A DNA stretch of 64,000 nt from Methylomonas sp. LL1 (GCF_015711015.1 NZ_CP064653.1:2356001-2420000); one strand, 5' to 3'. Shown: positions 27,865 to 36,799, counted from the first letter of the stretch. Program-made: numbers and translations. Notes: a model not told the origin generated them from the letters alone.

Positions 27865-27908
27865 GCTCAACTGTGAGCGTTTTAGAAAATCAGCTCCAAC
27901 ATTGGAGC
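27865..27908 (-). promoter_or_regulatory. Two-hexaloop ANTAR-type antitermination leader
   Basis: On the minus strand the RNA forms GCTCC-AATGTT-GGAGC (27908-27893) and then, after 14 nt, GCTC-ACAGTT-GAGC (27878-27865). Both hexaloops have A at position 1 and G at position 4, the hallmark of RNAs bound by ANTAR proteins such as NasR and NasT. The following terminator fits the known mechanism, in which nitrate-activated ANTAR protein prevents termination. The ANTAR protein gene is not in the window. Confidence 0.85.
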
Positions 27909-27922
27909 GTTATTTAAGCTAA

Positions 27923-27938
27923 AGCAATAGCGATGCCA
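27923..27938 (-). promoter_or_regulatory. Sigma-54 promoter of the nrt-nas operon
   Basis: The minus-strand sequence TGGCATCGCTATTGCT matches the -24/-12 consensus TGGCAC-N5-TTGCW except for one base, with the required 10 nt between the GG and GC pairs. The predicted transcription start is near 27912, only a few bases before the first hexaloop hairpin. This implies nitrogen-limitation control through NtrC. Confidence 0.85.
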
Positions 27939-28088
27939 GCTTATTGATACGTTCAAACAATCATAAAAAAGTTATTTTTAAATAATGGCTTAGTGATTTT
28001 AAGGATTGATCTCGGATCATAGGCCCGCCGGAACCCAGATCGGCAATCCTACAACCGCGCACATAAATGAAACAATTCCTACATTTTT

Positions 28089-28105
28089 TGCACTTCGATG
28101 GTGCG
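28089..28105 (-). promoter_or_regulatory. NtrC enhancer-like site
   Basis: TGCACT-TCGAT-GGTGCG fits the dyad TGCACY-N5-RGTGCA with one end mismatch. It lies about 185 bp upstream of the predicted sigma-54 start. Only one such site was seen, while NtrC enhancers are usually paired, so this call is moderate. Confidence 0.5.
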
Positions 28106-28218
28106 ACAGTCAAACAGCCTGCGCGAGGTCGAATAATCCGTTTGCAGTTATCAGCCTGTAAGCGAAAGCGGATGCCGAGGCAAAGCGTCAGTGATACTGC
28201 TGTCACCGGGGGGGCGCA

Positions 28219-28490
28219 GTGAACCAGTTAATACCAATCCAGTTTGAAAGTGGCTCAATCCGCGTAGTTACTGATGCTAATGGTGATCAGTTGTTTGTAG
28301 CAAAAGAGTTGCCGAGGCGTTTGGGTACGCATGGTCTGGAAGTGCCACGATTAGGCATATTCCTGATGAGTGGAAGAGTGCCGATTCGCCCCCCTCTGGC
28401 GATAAAGAAATGCCAGCAAAATGGGAGGCAATTTCCGCACCCTCATTACCAGAACCTCCAAAGCAACAACCTGTAGCTAATACAGACTGA
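28219..28490 (+). pseudogene. Frameshifted remnant of a BRO-N type phage antirepressor
   Basis: The first frame encodes MNQLIPIQFESGSIRVVTD and then ANGDQLFVAKEL, the typical start of prophage antirepressor (BRO-N) proteins. Near 28303-28310 the similarity continues in another frame as VAEAFGYAWSGSATIRHIPD up to a stop at 28488-28490. One frameshift therefore breaks the gene, and the rest of the usual protein is missing. No further phage gene was found. Positions 28491-28645 hold nothing recognisable. Confidence 0.65.
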
Positions 28491-28645
28491 CTTATAAATC
28501 AACAGCTTAACCAAGAAAGAAATCCCAGCACCATAACAAAAAACATTGATGTCGAATCAGAACCAGGCGCAAAGCGGCGGCATGATGTCTTGATCTTTAT
28601 TCCTTAAATCCGCTTACTATTTGCTTACCAGAAAGCAACAGGCAA

Positions 28646-28679
28646 CAAAAAAGGCCTAGGTCGTTAAACCTAAGCCTTT
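28646..28679 (-). terminator. Terminator of the tRNA-fMet gene
   Basis: Minus-strand hairpin AAGGCTTAGGT / ACCTAGGCCTT with a TTAACG loop, followed by a T-run, begins about 9 nt after the tRNA 3' end. Confidence 0.8.
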
Positions 28680-28687
28680 GATTTGTC

Positions 28688-28764
<77 letters not shown>

Positions 28765-28776
28765 ATTGATTTTTGT

Positions 28777-28804
28777 ATTATACAGCTTTTTTTCGTTACT
28801 GCAA
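28777..28804 (-). promoter_or_regulatory. Promoter of tRNA-fMet
   Basis: Minus-strand TTGCAG, 16 nt spacer, TATAAT; the -10 box ends 12 nt before the tRNA 5' end. Confidence 0.65.
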
Positions 28805-28953
28805 ATGATATTGGCTTTTATTGTTACCCAGCGCTTTTAGCGTTGTTTGAAAAACAGTACGCTTAGTGCTGACTGGCGCGGCGAATACGCATCGGGTAAA
28901 TTTATTTATGAACGCAATTTGCCTTGATTATCCGCCGCCGTCTTTTCTTGGAA

Positions 28954-30126
28954 TTAACTGCGCGCCTGTAAAATGGCGACTGCGGGCAGTTCCTTACCTT
29001 CCAAGAATTCCAGGAACGCGCCGCCACCGGTCGAGGTGTAGGAGACTTTGTCGGCGATGCCGTATTTGTCGATGGCCGCTAAGGTATCGCCGCCGCCCGC
29101 AATGGAAAACGCCGGGCTTTCGGCGATCGCCATGGACATGGCTTTGGTGCCTTCGCCGAACTGATCGATTTCAAATACGCCAACCGGACCGTTCCAGACG
29201 ATGGTGCCGGCGGTTTTCAGTATCTCCGCATATTGCTTGGCGGTTTCGGGTCCGATGTCCAGAATTAGATCGTCGGCTTCCACGTCGGCGACGTTTTTAA
29301 CGGTCGCGGCCGCGCTTTCGGAAAATTCCTTGGCACAAACCACGTCAACCGGCACCGGAATTTCCGCGCCGCGTTGTTTGGCGGAGGCCATCAGCCGTTT
29401 GGCTTCATCCAGCAAATCGGCTTCGTACAAGGATTTGCCGACGGAGTAACCGGCCGCGGCGATAAAGGTATTGGCGATGCCGCCACCGACTATCAGTTGA
29501 TCGACTTTGCCGGACAGGGATTCCAATACAGTCAATTTGGTGGAAACTTTGGAGCCGCCAACGATGGCGACCAATGGGCGGGCCGGTGTTTCCAGTGCTT
29601 TGCCCAGTGCATCCAATTCGGCTGCCAGCAAAGGACCGGCGCAAGCGACGGCGGCATGTTCGGCGACCGCATGGGTCGAGGCTTCGGCGCGATGGGCGGT
29701 ACCGAAAGCATCCATCACGAAAATGTCACACAGCTCCGCCATTTTTTGGCCCAGTTCGGCACTATTTTTCTTTTCACCCTTGTTGAAACGAACGTTCTCG
29801 CACAACACGACTTCGCCGCGTTTGACTTCAACACCATCCAGCCAGTCCTTGACCAGACGCACGGGTTGGCCCAGTAATTGGGTGAAACGCTCGGCCACCG
29901 GTTTCAAGCTGGAGGCTTCGTCATATTCGCCTTCGGTTGGACGGCCCAGGTGAGACATCAAAATCACCGCCGCGCCTCCGGCCAGTGCTGCTTCCACGGT
30001 CGGCACACTGGCTTGAATACGTAAATCACTGGTGACTTTGCCGTCTTTAACCGGTACGTTCAAATCTTGGCGAATCAATACGCGTTTGCCGGCCAGATCC
30101 AGGTCGACCATTTTATTTATAGACAT
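28954..30126 (-). CDS. pgk: Phosphoglycerate kinase
   Basis: The glycolytic enzyme that transfers phosphate between 1,3-bisphosphoglycerate and ADP. The start [11 protein letters not shown] at 30126 follows GAGGAGA; 18 in-frame residues further upstream are not part of the family. The 390 residues contain the N-terminal substrate loop [11 protein letters not shown], the SHLGRPTEG segment, the hinge region, and the nucleotide-binding [11 protein letters not shown] and [11 protein letters not shown] segments. It is divergent from the VWA gene and appears monocistronic here. Confidence 0.97.
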   Translation of the reverse strand: MSINKMVDLDLAGKRVLIRQDLNVPVKDGKVTSDLRIQASVPTVEAALAGGAAVILMSHLGRPTEGEYDEASSLKPVAERFTQLLGQPVRLVKDWLDGVEVKRGEVVLCENVRFNKGEKKNSAELGQKMAELCDIFVMDAFGTAHRAEASTHAVAEHAAVACAGPLLAAELDALGKALETPARPLVAIVGGSKVSTKLTVLESLSGKVDQLIVGGGIANTFIAAAGYSVGKSLYEADLLDEAKRLMASAKQRGAEIPVPVDVVCAKEFSESAAATVKNVADVEADDLILDIGPETAKQYAEILKTAGTIVWNGPVGVFEIDQFGEGTKAMSMAIAESPAFSIAGGGDTLAAIDKYGIADKVSYTSTGGGAFLEFLEGKELPAVAILQARS

Positions 30127-30256
30127 AAATTCTCCTCTGGGTGAAAAAATAGGGTCATTATAAGACGAATGAGCCGGCAAACCTCATTTAAACAATGGCG
30201 CTGCCTGACTGTTGGGCTATAGTTGAGCCAATTGGACAAAACTTTACATCGCGCTT

Positions 30257-32014
30257 ATGAGTCAGTCGAGCCTTGTTTTTTTTATCAGCATGCTGTTATT
30301 GATCAGCTGCGCTAGCCGTGCCGAGCCGAGCCCGGATGAGCTCGACGAAATCCAGGTATTAATCGATGTTTCGGGCAGCATGAAGCAAAACGATCCGCAA
30401 AATTTGCGAGTGGACGCGACCCAACTACTCATTAACCTGTTACCGGATAACACCCACGCGAGCTTGTGGCTATTTGCCGAGAAAACGACTCAGCTGATAC
30501 AGAGTGATTCGGTGAACTCCGAATGGCGCAAGCAGGCCATGTTAGCCAGTAAAACCATCCATTCGCGCGGGATTTACACGCATATTGAAGAAGCTATTCA
30601 GACCGTCATGCAAAACGGCTTTACCGGTAACGGCAATAAAAATTTAATTCTGTTAACCGACGGCATGGTGGATATTTCCAAGGACATTATGGTTAGCGCA
30701 GACTCCAGGGAACGCATCCTGACTGAATGGATTCCCCGCTTACGCCAGCAAAATATCAAGGTACAAACCATTGCGCTGTCCGGACAGGCGGATAAGGAAC
30801 TGCTGGATAAGCTGGCTTTCGACAGCGGCGGCTGGACTGAAACCGCTGAATCCGCCGAACAGTTGCAACACCTGTTTTTGAAAATGGCACAAAAAGTCGC
30901 GCCTAGGGACACTCTGCCATTGAGCAATAATCAATTCAACATCGACAGCAGTATCCAGGAATTTTCAGTATTGGTCTTTAAACAAACAGGGGCATCACGC
31001 ACGCAATTGATCACGCCGGATCAACAAAAGATTAGCAAGAATAGTGACTTGAAGATGCTATCCTGGCTAGAAGGCGCCGGGTATGACTTGATTACGATTA
31101 AACAACCCATGGTAGGTGAATGGCGGATAGACGCCGCCATCGACCCCGATAATCAGGTCATGATACTGACCGATCTGCAATTGCAACTGGCAGAACTGGC
31201 CAATTTCATCGGCGAGAAGGACACATTGCCATTGAAACTGCATTTTACCGAGCAGAACCAATTGATCACGCGGGATGACTTTCTGGGCTTGGTGACGATT
31301 TCGCTGTCCGTCGATCATCAAGAGCCCGTCGTAATAGAACCCATCAGTAGCGAGCCCGGATTTTTTCTTCACAATCTGAGCAAACTAGGCGTAGGCAAGC
31401 ACAATCTGGCTATCGTTGCCGATGGTAAAACTTTTAAACGCGAAATTGTCAGAGACATTGATGTCGTATCAACTTTCGTCGAACTGGAAAAACTGGTCGA
31501 CAAACCCAATCGACAAGTGACTCTTAAATTTCTGCCAGATACCCATGCCCTGGATAGCGCATCGTTGCTTATCAATGCTCAAATACATCAAGCGGGCAAG
31601 GAACCCCAATCGCATATGGTCGAGGAAAAAGACGGCGAATGGCGTTTGACATTGGACAGTCTACCTGCCGGCGAGACCATACAGGTCAACTTTAACGTCA
31701 CCGCTAAAACCCTGGATGGAAAAACAATGACTCCCACATTGGCACCGCTATTGATTGACGATAGTTTATTCACGCCAACCGAACCCGTTACCGCGGCAAC
31801 ACCGCCAAACCAAGCTTTAGCTGACCCAAAAATTGAGCCTGATCAGGAACATGCGCAAGCAGATAACGCTTTAGCCTCGAACCATTGGGGGATAACCATT
31901 GCTATTGTGATAGCAGTTAATCTGCTGCTTTGCGGCATTGGCTTTATGGTTTATAAGATGTTCAAAAAATTCAACGCAAAAAAACAACAACAAATTTTGG
32001 AGAGATTGGCATGA
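30257..32014 (+). CDS. VWA-domain envelope protein (TIGR03503-like)
   Basis: A 585-residue protein with an N-terminal export signal (either signal peptidase I at SRA-EP or a lipobox at LISC, residues 15-18), a von Willebrand factor A domain from about 30 to 215 with an intact MIDAS DVSGSM at 37-42 and LLTDGMVD, two or three beta-rich domains (about 230-500), an acidic Pro/Ala linker, and one C-terminal membrane helix (about 545-567) with a basic tail. I read it as a periplasmic, inner-membrane anchored metal-dependent adhesion module. It overlaps the next gene by 4 bp. Confidence 0.75.
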   Translation: MSQSSLVFFISMLLLISCASRAEPSPDELDEIQVLIDVSGSMKQNDPQNLRVDATQLLINLLPDNTHASLWLFAEKTTQLIQSDSVNSEWRKQAMLASKTIHSRGIYTHIEEAIQTVMQNGFTGNGNKNLILLTDGMVDISKDIMVSADSRERILTEWIPRLRQQNIKVQTIALSGQADKELLDKLAFDSGGWTETAESAEQLQHLFLKMAQKVAPRDTLPLSNNQFNIDSSIQEFSVLVFKQTGASRTQLITPDQQKISKNSDLKMLSWLEGAGYDLITIKQPMVGEWRIDAAIDPDNQVMILTDLQLQLAELANFIGEKDTLPLKLHFTEQNQLITRDDFLGLVTISLSVDHQEPVVIEPISSEPGFFLHNLSKLGVGKHNLAIVADGKTFKREIVRDIDVVSTFVELEKLVDKPNRQVTLKFLPDTHALDSASLLINAQIHQAGKEPQSHMVEEKDGEWRLTLDSLPAGETIQVNFNVTAKTLDGKTMTPTLAPLLIDDSLFTPTEPVTAATPPNQALADPKIEPDQEHAQADNALASNHWGITIAIVIAVNLLLCGIGFMVYKMFKKFNAKKQQQILERLA

Positions 32015-32625
32015 TGGCAGTGGATTCCGCGTTAATTATCATAATGGCGGAAGCCTTGGCATTGCTGACATTATTGGGAGTAGCGCTATTTTTCATTTCA
32101 CGAAGCAAGCGTAACAAGGAAATCAAAGCCATCGACAGCTTTATTTCTAAATTAGAGGAACAGGCCTTATTCAAAAATCTGCCGCTGGATAAGTTGCTTT
32201 CAGATACCTGCGGCATTGACCGCAAGACCATTGATGCCACGTTACAGGAAATCACCGATTCCGAGCGGGCGCTATTTCAGAAAGTAATTCAGCTATTTTT
32301 GCAACGCGACATGAACCTGTTGAGCGAAATTGATCAGGGTATCGGAGACTTATCCGAGCCTTATTGTCGCCTGCTAGCGCATATGGCGTCGGGAAAAACA
32401 TCCACATCGCCGGAAGCCGGAAATTCCACTGGACTGGAACGTGTTAATCAGCAGCTGGTACGTCAGCTGGATACCGCCATGCAAACCATCGATGAAATAA
32501 CCTCCGAATACACCAGGGTGTTCAGCGGCAATCAAACCGCGTTGGAGTTGGAAAATAGCAGCAAAAAAATGATGCAAATTTTTCAGGATACTGAACGCAG
32601 CATTAAACAACTGGCGCAGCAATAA
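32011..32625 (+). CDS. Single-pass membrane protein paired with VWA gene
   Basis: A 204-residue protein of unknown function. It has one N-terminal membrane helix (about residues 7-29), a basic stop-transfer KRNKEIK, and a helical, probably cytoplasmic part with coiled-coil tendency near the end (LERVNQQLVRQLDTAMQTI). Its ATGA overlap with the VWA gene shows translational coupling, so the two probably form one envelope complex. Confidence 0.7.
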   Translation: MMAVDSALIIIMAEALALLTLLGVALFFISRSKRNKEIKAIDSFISKLEEQALFKNLPLDKLLSDTCGIDRKTIDATLQEITDSERALFQKVIQLFLQRDMNLLSEIDQGIGDLSEPYCRLLAHMASGKTSTSPEAGNSTGLERVNQQLVRQLDTAMQTIDEITSEYTRVFSGNQTALELENSSKKMMQIFQDTERSIKQLAQQ

Positions 32626-33022
32626 GAAATCACAACTGAAGTTTCCCGCCCTCTTGAGGTTTAAATCCCCCATGTCATGCCTAAAGACCAAGAGATACGC
32701 GGTGTCTGACATTCTAGTTTTTTGAGAAAGTTTGTACCCATTGCCGATACCGAGCGACAGTTTTTGGGGATTGGGTAAATTTATTGCCATAAATTACCAA
32801 TGCCTAGAAAAAGTTGAAACTTCAAGTTACCCAATCCATGATTGGGACAATCAACGGCAGGCCCTGTGGTCTCGATGGATTTTCAATTCTCGAAAGACAT
32901 TCAAAAAACTCAAACAGCGCCGAATACTCCGAGCTCTACCCAATCACACTTTGATAGACATAAACTCCGGCAACGAGGCGTGCATCTGACAACTGCAAGT
33001 CGAGTTACTGTTGAACGCCATG
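32626..33022. other. Intergenic region without recognised gene
   Basis: This stretch lies between the membrane protein and the tRNA-Arg promoter. Two short plus-strand ORFs here (32732-32989 and 32842-33081) overlap each other, lack ribosome binding sites, and the second runs into the tRNA. I do not accept either. Confidence 0.5.
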
Positions 33023-33051
33023 TTGACTTCCGACATGTGTTAAAATCTTAT
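33023..33051 (+). promoter_or_regulatory. Promoter of tRNA-Arg
   Basis: TTGACT, 17 nt spacer, TCTTAT, ending 7 nt before the tRNA 5' end. Confidence 0.6.
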
Positions 33052-33058
33052 CGGTCAA

Positions 33059-33135
33059 GTCCCGGTAGCTCAGCAGGATAGAGCAGCCCCCTCCTAAGGG
33101 GCAGGTCGGACGTTCGAATCGTCTCCGGGACGCCA
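33059..33135 (+). tRNA. tRNA-Arg (CCT)
   Basis: A 77 nt cloverleaf with GTCCCGG/CCGGGAC acceptor stem, a CCCC-CTCCTAA-GGGG anticodon arm (anticodon CCT, reading AGG) and encoded CCA. Its 3' part from 33089 on is the left attachment site of the integrative element. Because the element carries an equivalent 3' end, the gene stays intact. Confidence 0.96.
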
Positions 33136-33136
33136 T
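33089..33136 (+). repeat. attL: 48 bp direct repeat at tRNA-Arg 3' end
   Basis: Matches 41396-41443 at 47 of 48 positions, covering the anticodon loop to just past CCA. The single mismatch is G at 33108 against T at 41415, in the variable-region/T-arm junction. Confidence 0.93.
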
Positions 33137-33180
33137 TAAAATCAATGAGTTAGTGAATTTTAAGGCTTCTATAAAAGCTC

Positions 33181-33203
33181 AATGATCCACTTATGATCCA
33201 CTG
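33181..33203 (+). repeat. Left arm-type site pair ATGATCCACT x2
   Basis: AATGATCCACTTATGATCCACT: two copies of ATGATCCACT 11 bp apart, 45 bp inside attL. The same pair in the same orientation lies at 41259-41280 near the other end. These are probable integrase arm-binding sites. Confidence 0.65.
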
Positions 33204-33230
33204 AAAAATAAATCATTCCGACAAACAGCA

Positions 33231-33270
33231 TAAAAAAGCCGGTAATCCAATCAAGACCACCGGCTTTTTT
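33231..33270 (-). terminator. Terminator after radC
   Basis: AAAAAAGCCGGT / ACCGGCTTTTTT hairpin with runs on both sides, 17 bp downstream of the radC stop; it could act in both directions and so also stops tRNA-Arg transcription. Confidence 0.85.
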
Positions 33271-33286
33271 ATTGCGTTTCGGTTGA

Positions 33287-33808
33287 TCAGATTAAGCCAT
33301 GTTCAGCGAACGAATATGCTTCACCGCTACCGATGATGAAATGGTCTAACGTTCGAATATCCATCAAACCTAATGCCTCTTTTAGCTTTGCGGTTATTTG
33401 TTTATCGGCTTGGCTGGGGTCAGTTATTCCGCTTGGGTGATTGTGGGCAAACATGACCGCCGCCGCGTTGAGTTGTAGCGCACGCTTGACGACTTCGCGC
33501 GGATAAACTGAAGCGCCGTCTATCGTTCCCCGAAATAGCACTTCTGTTTTTATCACCCGGTGCTGATTGTCTAAAAACAGACAGATAAAAACCTCATGCT
33601 CTACATCTCGATAGTTGGCTTGCAACCAAGCCCGGACAATATCGGGGCTTGTTAGCGCATCGCCTTTATAAATCCGCTTATTGAGCAGAATTTTTGCGGC
33701 CTTGATGATTTGATCTTCGGTTAATGGAATTCGCGCCCGATATTTGCCCGATTTGTCGGCGACAAAATAAGGCAGTTTGGCCGGGGTGTTGGTGGTTGGT
33801 GTTGGCAT
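33287..33808 (-). CDS. radC: RadC-family JAB/MPN-domain protein
   Basis: A 173-residue RadC-type protein, the C-terminal JAMM domain form common on mobile elements; the helix-hairpin-helix N-terminal domain of chromosomal RadC is missing. The metalloprotease-like motif is intact: a Glu in the [11 protein letters not shown] strand and [15 protein letters not shown] (His-x-His, then Ser and Asp). Its role is unproven; anti-restriction or recombination-linked functions have been suggested for the family. The ATG is preceded by a structured leader that buries the ribosome binding site. Confidence 0.9.
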   Translation of the reverse strand: MPTPTTNTPAKLPYFVADKSGKYRARIPLTEDQIIKAAKILLNKRIYKGDALTSPDIVRAWLQANYRDVEHEVFICLFLDNQHRVIKTEVLFRGTIDGASVYPREVVKRALQLNAAAVMFAHNHPSGITDPSQADKQITAKLKEALGLMDIRTLDHFIIGSGEAYSFAEHGLI

Positions 33809-33811
33809 GGA

Positions 33812-33950
33812 GTCCGCTCCTGTTCTGATTGAATCAAGCGCCGCCCTTTGGTCTCAATCGCTGGGTGGCGTGGCTAAGTGGGTTGAGACTACCGCGAACA
33901 GGGGCGGCCAGCCGTAAGGCTGCCCAAATAACCACGCCATAACGAACCAG
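33812..33950 (-). ncRNA. Structured RNA leader of radC, possibly the radC RNA motif
   Basis: On the minus strand several long-range pairings are visible: GGCGTGGTTA with TAGCCACGCC, GGCAGCC with GGCTGGCC (TTAC loop), GTAGTCTCAA with TTGAGACC, and CCGCCCCTGTTC with GAACAGGAGCGG. The last arm contains the GGAG ribosome binding site of radC, 9 nt before the ATG. A conserved motif named radC RNA has been described in leaders of radC and other mobile-element genes. I cannot check this against its consensus, but position and complexity fit. Confidence 0.55.
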
Positions 33951-34380
33951 CACGGCAAAGCCGCGCCAACCTATGGACGCGCCGCAACAAGGGCGGCTTT
34001 AATGCTCTGTTCTGTCGGGGTCTCAATCCCGGCCCGCTATTTTGCGGGCTTGGTCATTGTCTCGGGTTGTCGGCTTGGCGTCAATGATCGCGCTTTATCG
34101 CCCAACCTTGGCCGGCAGAAAGTAAACCCGCCCTCGACGGTTCTTGCTCTCGGCAGCGCCGGCCATGCTCCCGCGCCCATTGAAACAGTTTGACCGGCTC
34201 GCGGGTTTTGTTCGGCCTGGGCAACAACAAAGCGAACAACAGCCAACAGCGCCAGGCTTACGGGTCCTTACTAGGGTTTCGCATCGAGGGTAATTCGGAC
34301 CCCGTATCAAGTGCAGTTAGCCGCCTGATTTGTTACTAAACACAAAGTATAGGGGGGGGGTATATCTCCAGGGCTGGGGA

Positions 34381-34608
34381 TTTTGGGGAGTTGTCTGAAA
34401 ACCGCGCCCGCCGTGGCCTGTAGCCTGTCGAGGCGCTTTTTTTCTTGGGGAGTTGCTGGGGAGTTGCTTGGGGAGCAAATCACCGCCAGGTCATCGCTCC
34501 CCAATTATTTTCCCAAACTCCCCAGCAACTCCCCAAGGATTCCCCAAACCGAAAAACGCTGTAAGCCTTGATACATCTACCTTACAGACATTGCTCCCCA
34601 AACTCCCC
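34381..34608. repeat. Iteron-like block, candidate replication origin
   Basis: GGGGAG occurs at 34385, 34447, 34458 and 34470, and its complement CTCCCC at 34497, 34518, 34529, 34594 and 34603, with a variant TTCCCC at 34540. Spacing of 11-12 bp within each cluster puts the sites on one face of the helix, and the two clusters face each other. A CTGTAAG / CTTACAG dyad (34559-34587) sits inside, and a run of nine G at 34352-34360 is adjacent. This non-coding block beside primase and helicase genes fits an origin of replication. The rest of the non-coding stretch 33951-34380 has small hairpins such as GCCCGC-TATTTT-GCGGGC (34033-34050). Confidence 0.6.
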
Positions 34609-34687
34609 AAGAAATAAAACATATACCCCCTTAAAACTTTTGTTTCGCCACCGGCCTTTGCAGCAAAAACCGCCGGCCATCCGGCAC

Positions 34688-34710
34688 AAAAAAACCGGCA
34701 CAAGGCCGGT
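34688..34710 (-). terminator. Terminator after the DUF927 gene
   Basis: Minus-strand CCGGC / GCCGG hairpin with a 5 nt loop followed by seven T, 26 bp after the stop codon. Confidence 0.8.
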
Positions 34711-34735
34711 GGTTTGGGTAGTGGATCGCTTCGGG

Positions 34736-36799
34736 TTAGGTGTCCGATTTGAAGCGGTTTTTAAAATCGTGCTCGGTCTGCCAGTCGTCATCGCAGCCGG
34801 TAATTAAGTTGGAGCTCGTCACCAGCACGCGGACATTTCGCCCGGCAACTGTGCGCTTTGGGTCTGGTCGAATTGCGCCGGTTTTGCTGTCGGTTTCGTT
34901 CGCCTCCAATATGCCGCGCTCTAAAAGTCGCTTCCAAAGCGTCGCCCGGTTAATAATGATGGGCTCGTTCTGGCTATTGGCGAATTTTTGCACCGCTTTA
35001 AAGGTTGGCTCCGCCTCCAACCAGATTTCGGTTTTTATCTCGTTAATCCAGCCAATCGGGCAGCCGCGCGGCACTAAGGTTTTAATGATTTGTTTTTTCG
35101 GTTCCTCCTTCCCTTGATTGGCCTGGTCGGATTGGTTGGTTATCGGTATCGCCACTTCCTCAATTGATTCCCGCCAGCCGAAAGCAAATTCCTTTTCATC
35201 GGGCGGCCCTTGGTCTAGGTGGCTTTTAACGTGAACTTCACCCGTAGAAAAACAGCCACGCAACAGCGCAATAAACCTTTCTACCTCGTCGCTTTGGTGT
35301 TGGTACTGGCTTTGTAGTCGCATCGCCGCTTTTAGTGCTTCGTCGATACTGTCCGCCAGCTCAACCACGCGGATAGAGTTCACCACCCCAATTTCCTCCA
35401 GGTAATCCAGCAGCAAATCAGCCGCCGAATAAAGGCTGGCGTACAGGTCTGGCGCTCGGGTGTGTGCGCCGGAAAACTCTTTTAGATGATCGTCGCGCAA
35501 GTCGCGCACTTTGACCGGGAAAGATTTTTTCAAGTCGTCGATGCGGGGGGCAAGCCATTGAATAAAGCCCGCCATCGCCGCCGCCAGGTGACCGGCCCGC
35601 GCGTAATTTTGCAACCGGGTCAGGGTTGAAAGATCCACGTCGCCCCGTTTCATTTCCGCAACCAACAACCGGCCCAGCAGCGAAGCCCCGCGCGGCAAAT
35701 CTTCCCCGGTGGCAATTAGCAGCCCGCGCGGAAAGTAGGCCGCCTTGCCGGTCATGTCCGCATTCCGCCGCCCGCGCCCGGCCTGGTTACCCACGGATCG
35801 AAACAGCCGTTCGGCCTTGGTGTGCAGTCGGTTGGCCTCTTGATTGTTGACGCTGGGGGCGAAGTCGTCCACAGAAAACGCCGCGTCTTTCGCTTGGTGG
35901 GCTTTGTGTTCCAGGTCTGCTTCGGTGTCGGTGAAGTTGGCCGGGAAGCTCCGCGCGTCGAATTGGCCGAAACAGGCCAGCGCCGCCGCCGCGCATTCCG
36001 ACTTTTGCGAACCGGACCGGCCCGCCAGAAACAAGCTAAAGTCTATCGGCAGCACCTCACCCAGCACCGCCCGCGCCACGCCGGCGAACAGCGCCACGCC
36101 CACCGCTCGGTTATTCGGCGCTATCGATAACAGGTTGAGCAAAGCCCCGGCGAACTGGCGTGGTTGGTCAGGGGGTGGGGGGAGAAAGTATTTAGAAATA
36201 TGACCTTCCCCCAATTCAACCTTGATCGATTCATTCAGGCCGCCGGCATGGATCGCGCCCGATCCCGTCAGGTAATGCCATTCGCCATCGATGCGCCGCC
36301 AGCCGGTGTGCTGAAAGACCGTGGTTATCGGGATTTCGCCGGATAGCTTCAGAATGGCATTCGCCAGCCGTCGCGGGGTGGCCTGGTCGGCCTCGACAAT
36401 CGCCCGCGCTCCCCAATGCTTTAACGGCCATTGCATGGCTTGGTATTGGGTGGCCGGGATGGTCAGCGCCGGCAATGGTCCGCCATGGCGTTGCTTGCCC
36501 TCGATCAGAAACGCGGCTTCGGTTTTTGCGCCGTCATCGAGTATGGTTTGCTCGGCTACCAAGGCAATAAAGTTATCGGTTAAGGCGGTCGGGATTTCGT
36601 TAAATTGCGGGGCTTGATCGTCGCCGGCCTTCTTGCTGTCGCGGCCCTTACGCATAAACCAAACGCGGCCATCGTGAATCATAAAATCGCCAGTTCGACG
36701 GTCGGCCCATTTATCCGGTTCGCCCTTGGCATTAACCGGCTTTGCGGTCTTGACCACGGATAAAACCGGGTTATCGGGTGGCTTTTTCTGGTCGGTCAT
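34736..36799 (-). CDS. DUF927-domain helicase-like replication protein
   Basis: A 687-residue protein with a DUF927 P-loop ATPase core at about residues 150-460, as found beside Toprim primases in phages and islands. A degenerate Walker A, LAGRSGSQKSE, is visible near 255, a Walker B-like FSVDDFAPS near 310, and family-like RGLLIATGEDLP near 360. The Gln before Lys in the P-loop is typical of this family. C-terminal to this lie a helical region and a likely winged-helix domain (about 580-660). It overlaps the primase gene by 4 bp, so primase and helicase are made together. Confidence 0.8.
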   Translation of the reverse strand: MTDQKKPPDNPVLSVVKTAKPVNAKGEPDKWADRRTGDFMIHDGRVWFMRKGRDSKKAGDDQAPQFNEIPTALTDNFIALVAEQTILDDGAKTEAAFLIEGKQRHGGPLPALTIPATQYQAMQWPLKHWGARAIVEADQATPRRLANAILKLSGEIPITTVFQHTGWRRIDGEWHYLTGSGAIHAGGLNESIKVELGEGHISKYFLPPPPDQPRQFAGALLNLLSIAPNNRAVGVALFAGVARAVLGEVLPIDFSLFLAGRSGSQKSECAAAALACFGQFDARSFPANFTDTEADLEHKAHQAKDAAFSVDDFAPSVNNQEANRLHTKAERLFRSVGNQAGRGRRNADMTGKAAYFPRGLLIATGEDLPRGASLLGRLLVAEMKRGDVDLSTLTRLQNYARAGHLAAAMAGFIQWLAPRIDDLKKSFPVKVRDLRDDHLKEFSGAHTRAPDLYASLYSAADLLLDYLEEIGVVNSIRVVELADSIDEALKAAMRLQSQYQHQSDEVERFIALLRGCFSTGEVHVKSHLDQGPPDEKEFAFGWRESIEEVAIPITNQSDQANQGKEEPKKQIIKTLVPRGCPIGWINEIKTEIWLEAEPTFKAVQKFANSQNEPIIINRATLWKRLLERGILEANETDSKTGAIRPDPKRTVAGRNVRVLVTSSNLITGCDDDWQTEHDFKNRFKSDT

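Noticed and set aside
28866..29300. Arg-rich plus-strand ORF
   Set aside because: It lies almost wholly antisense to pgk and its composition is that of a shadow frame.
34307..34571. ORFs across the iteron block
   Set aside because: The peptides follow the iterons and the G-run; no ribosome binding site was seen.
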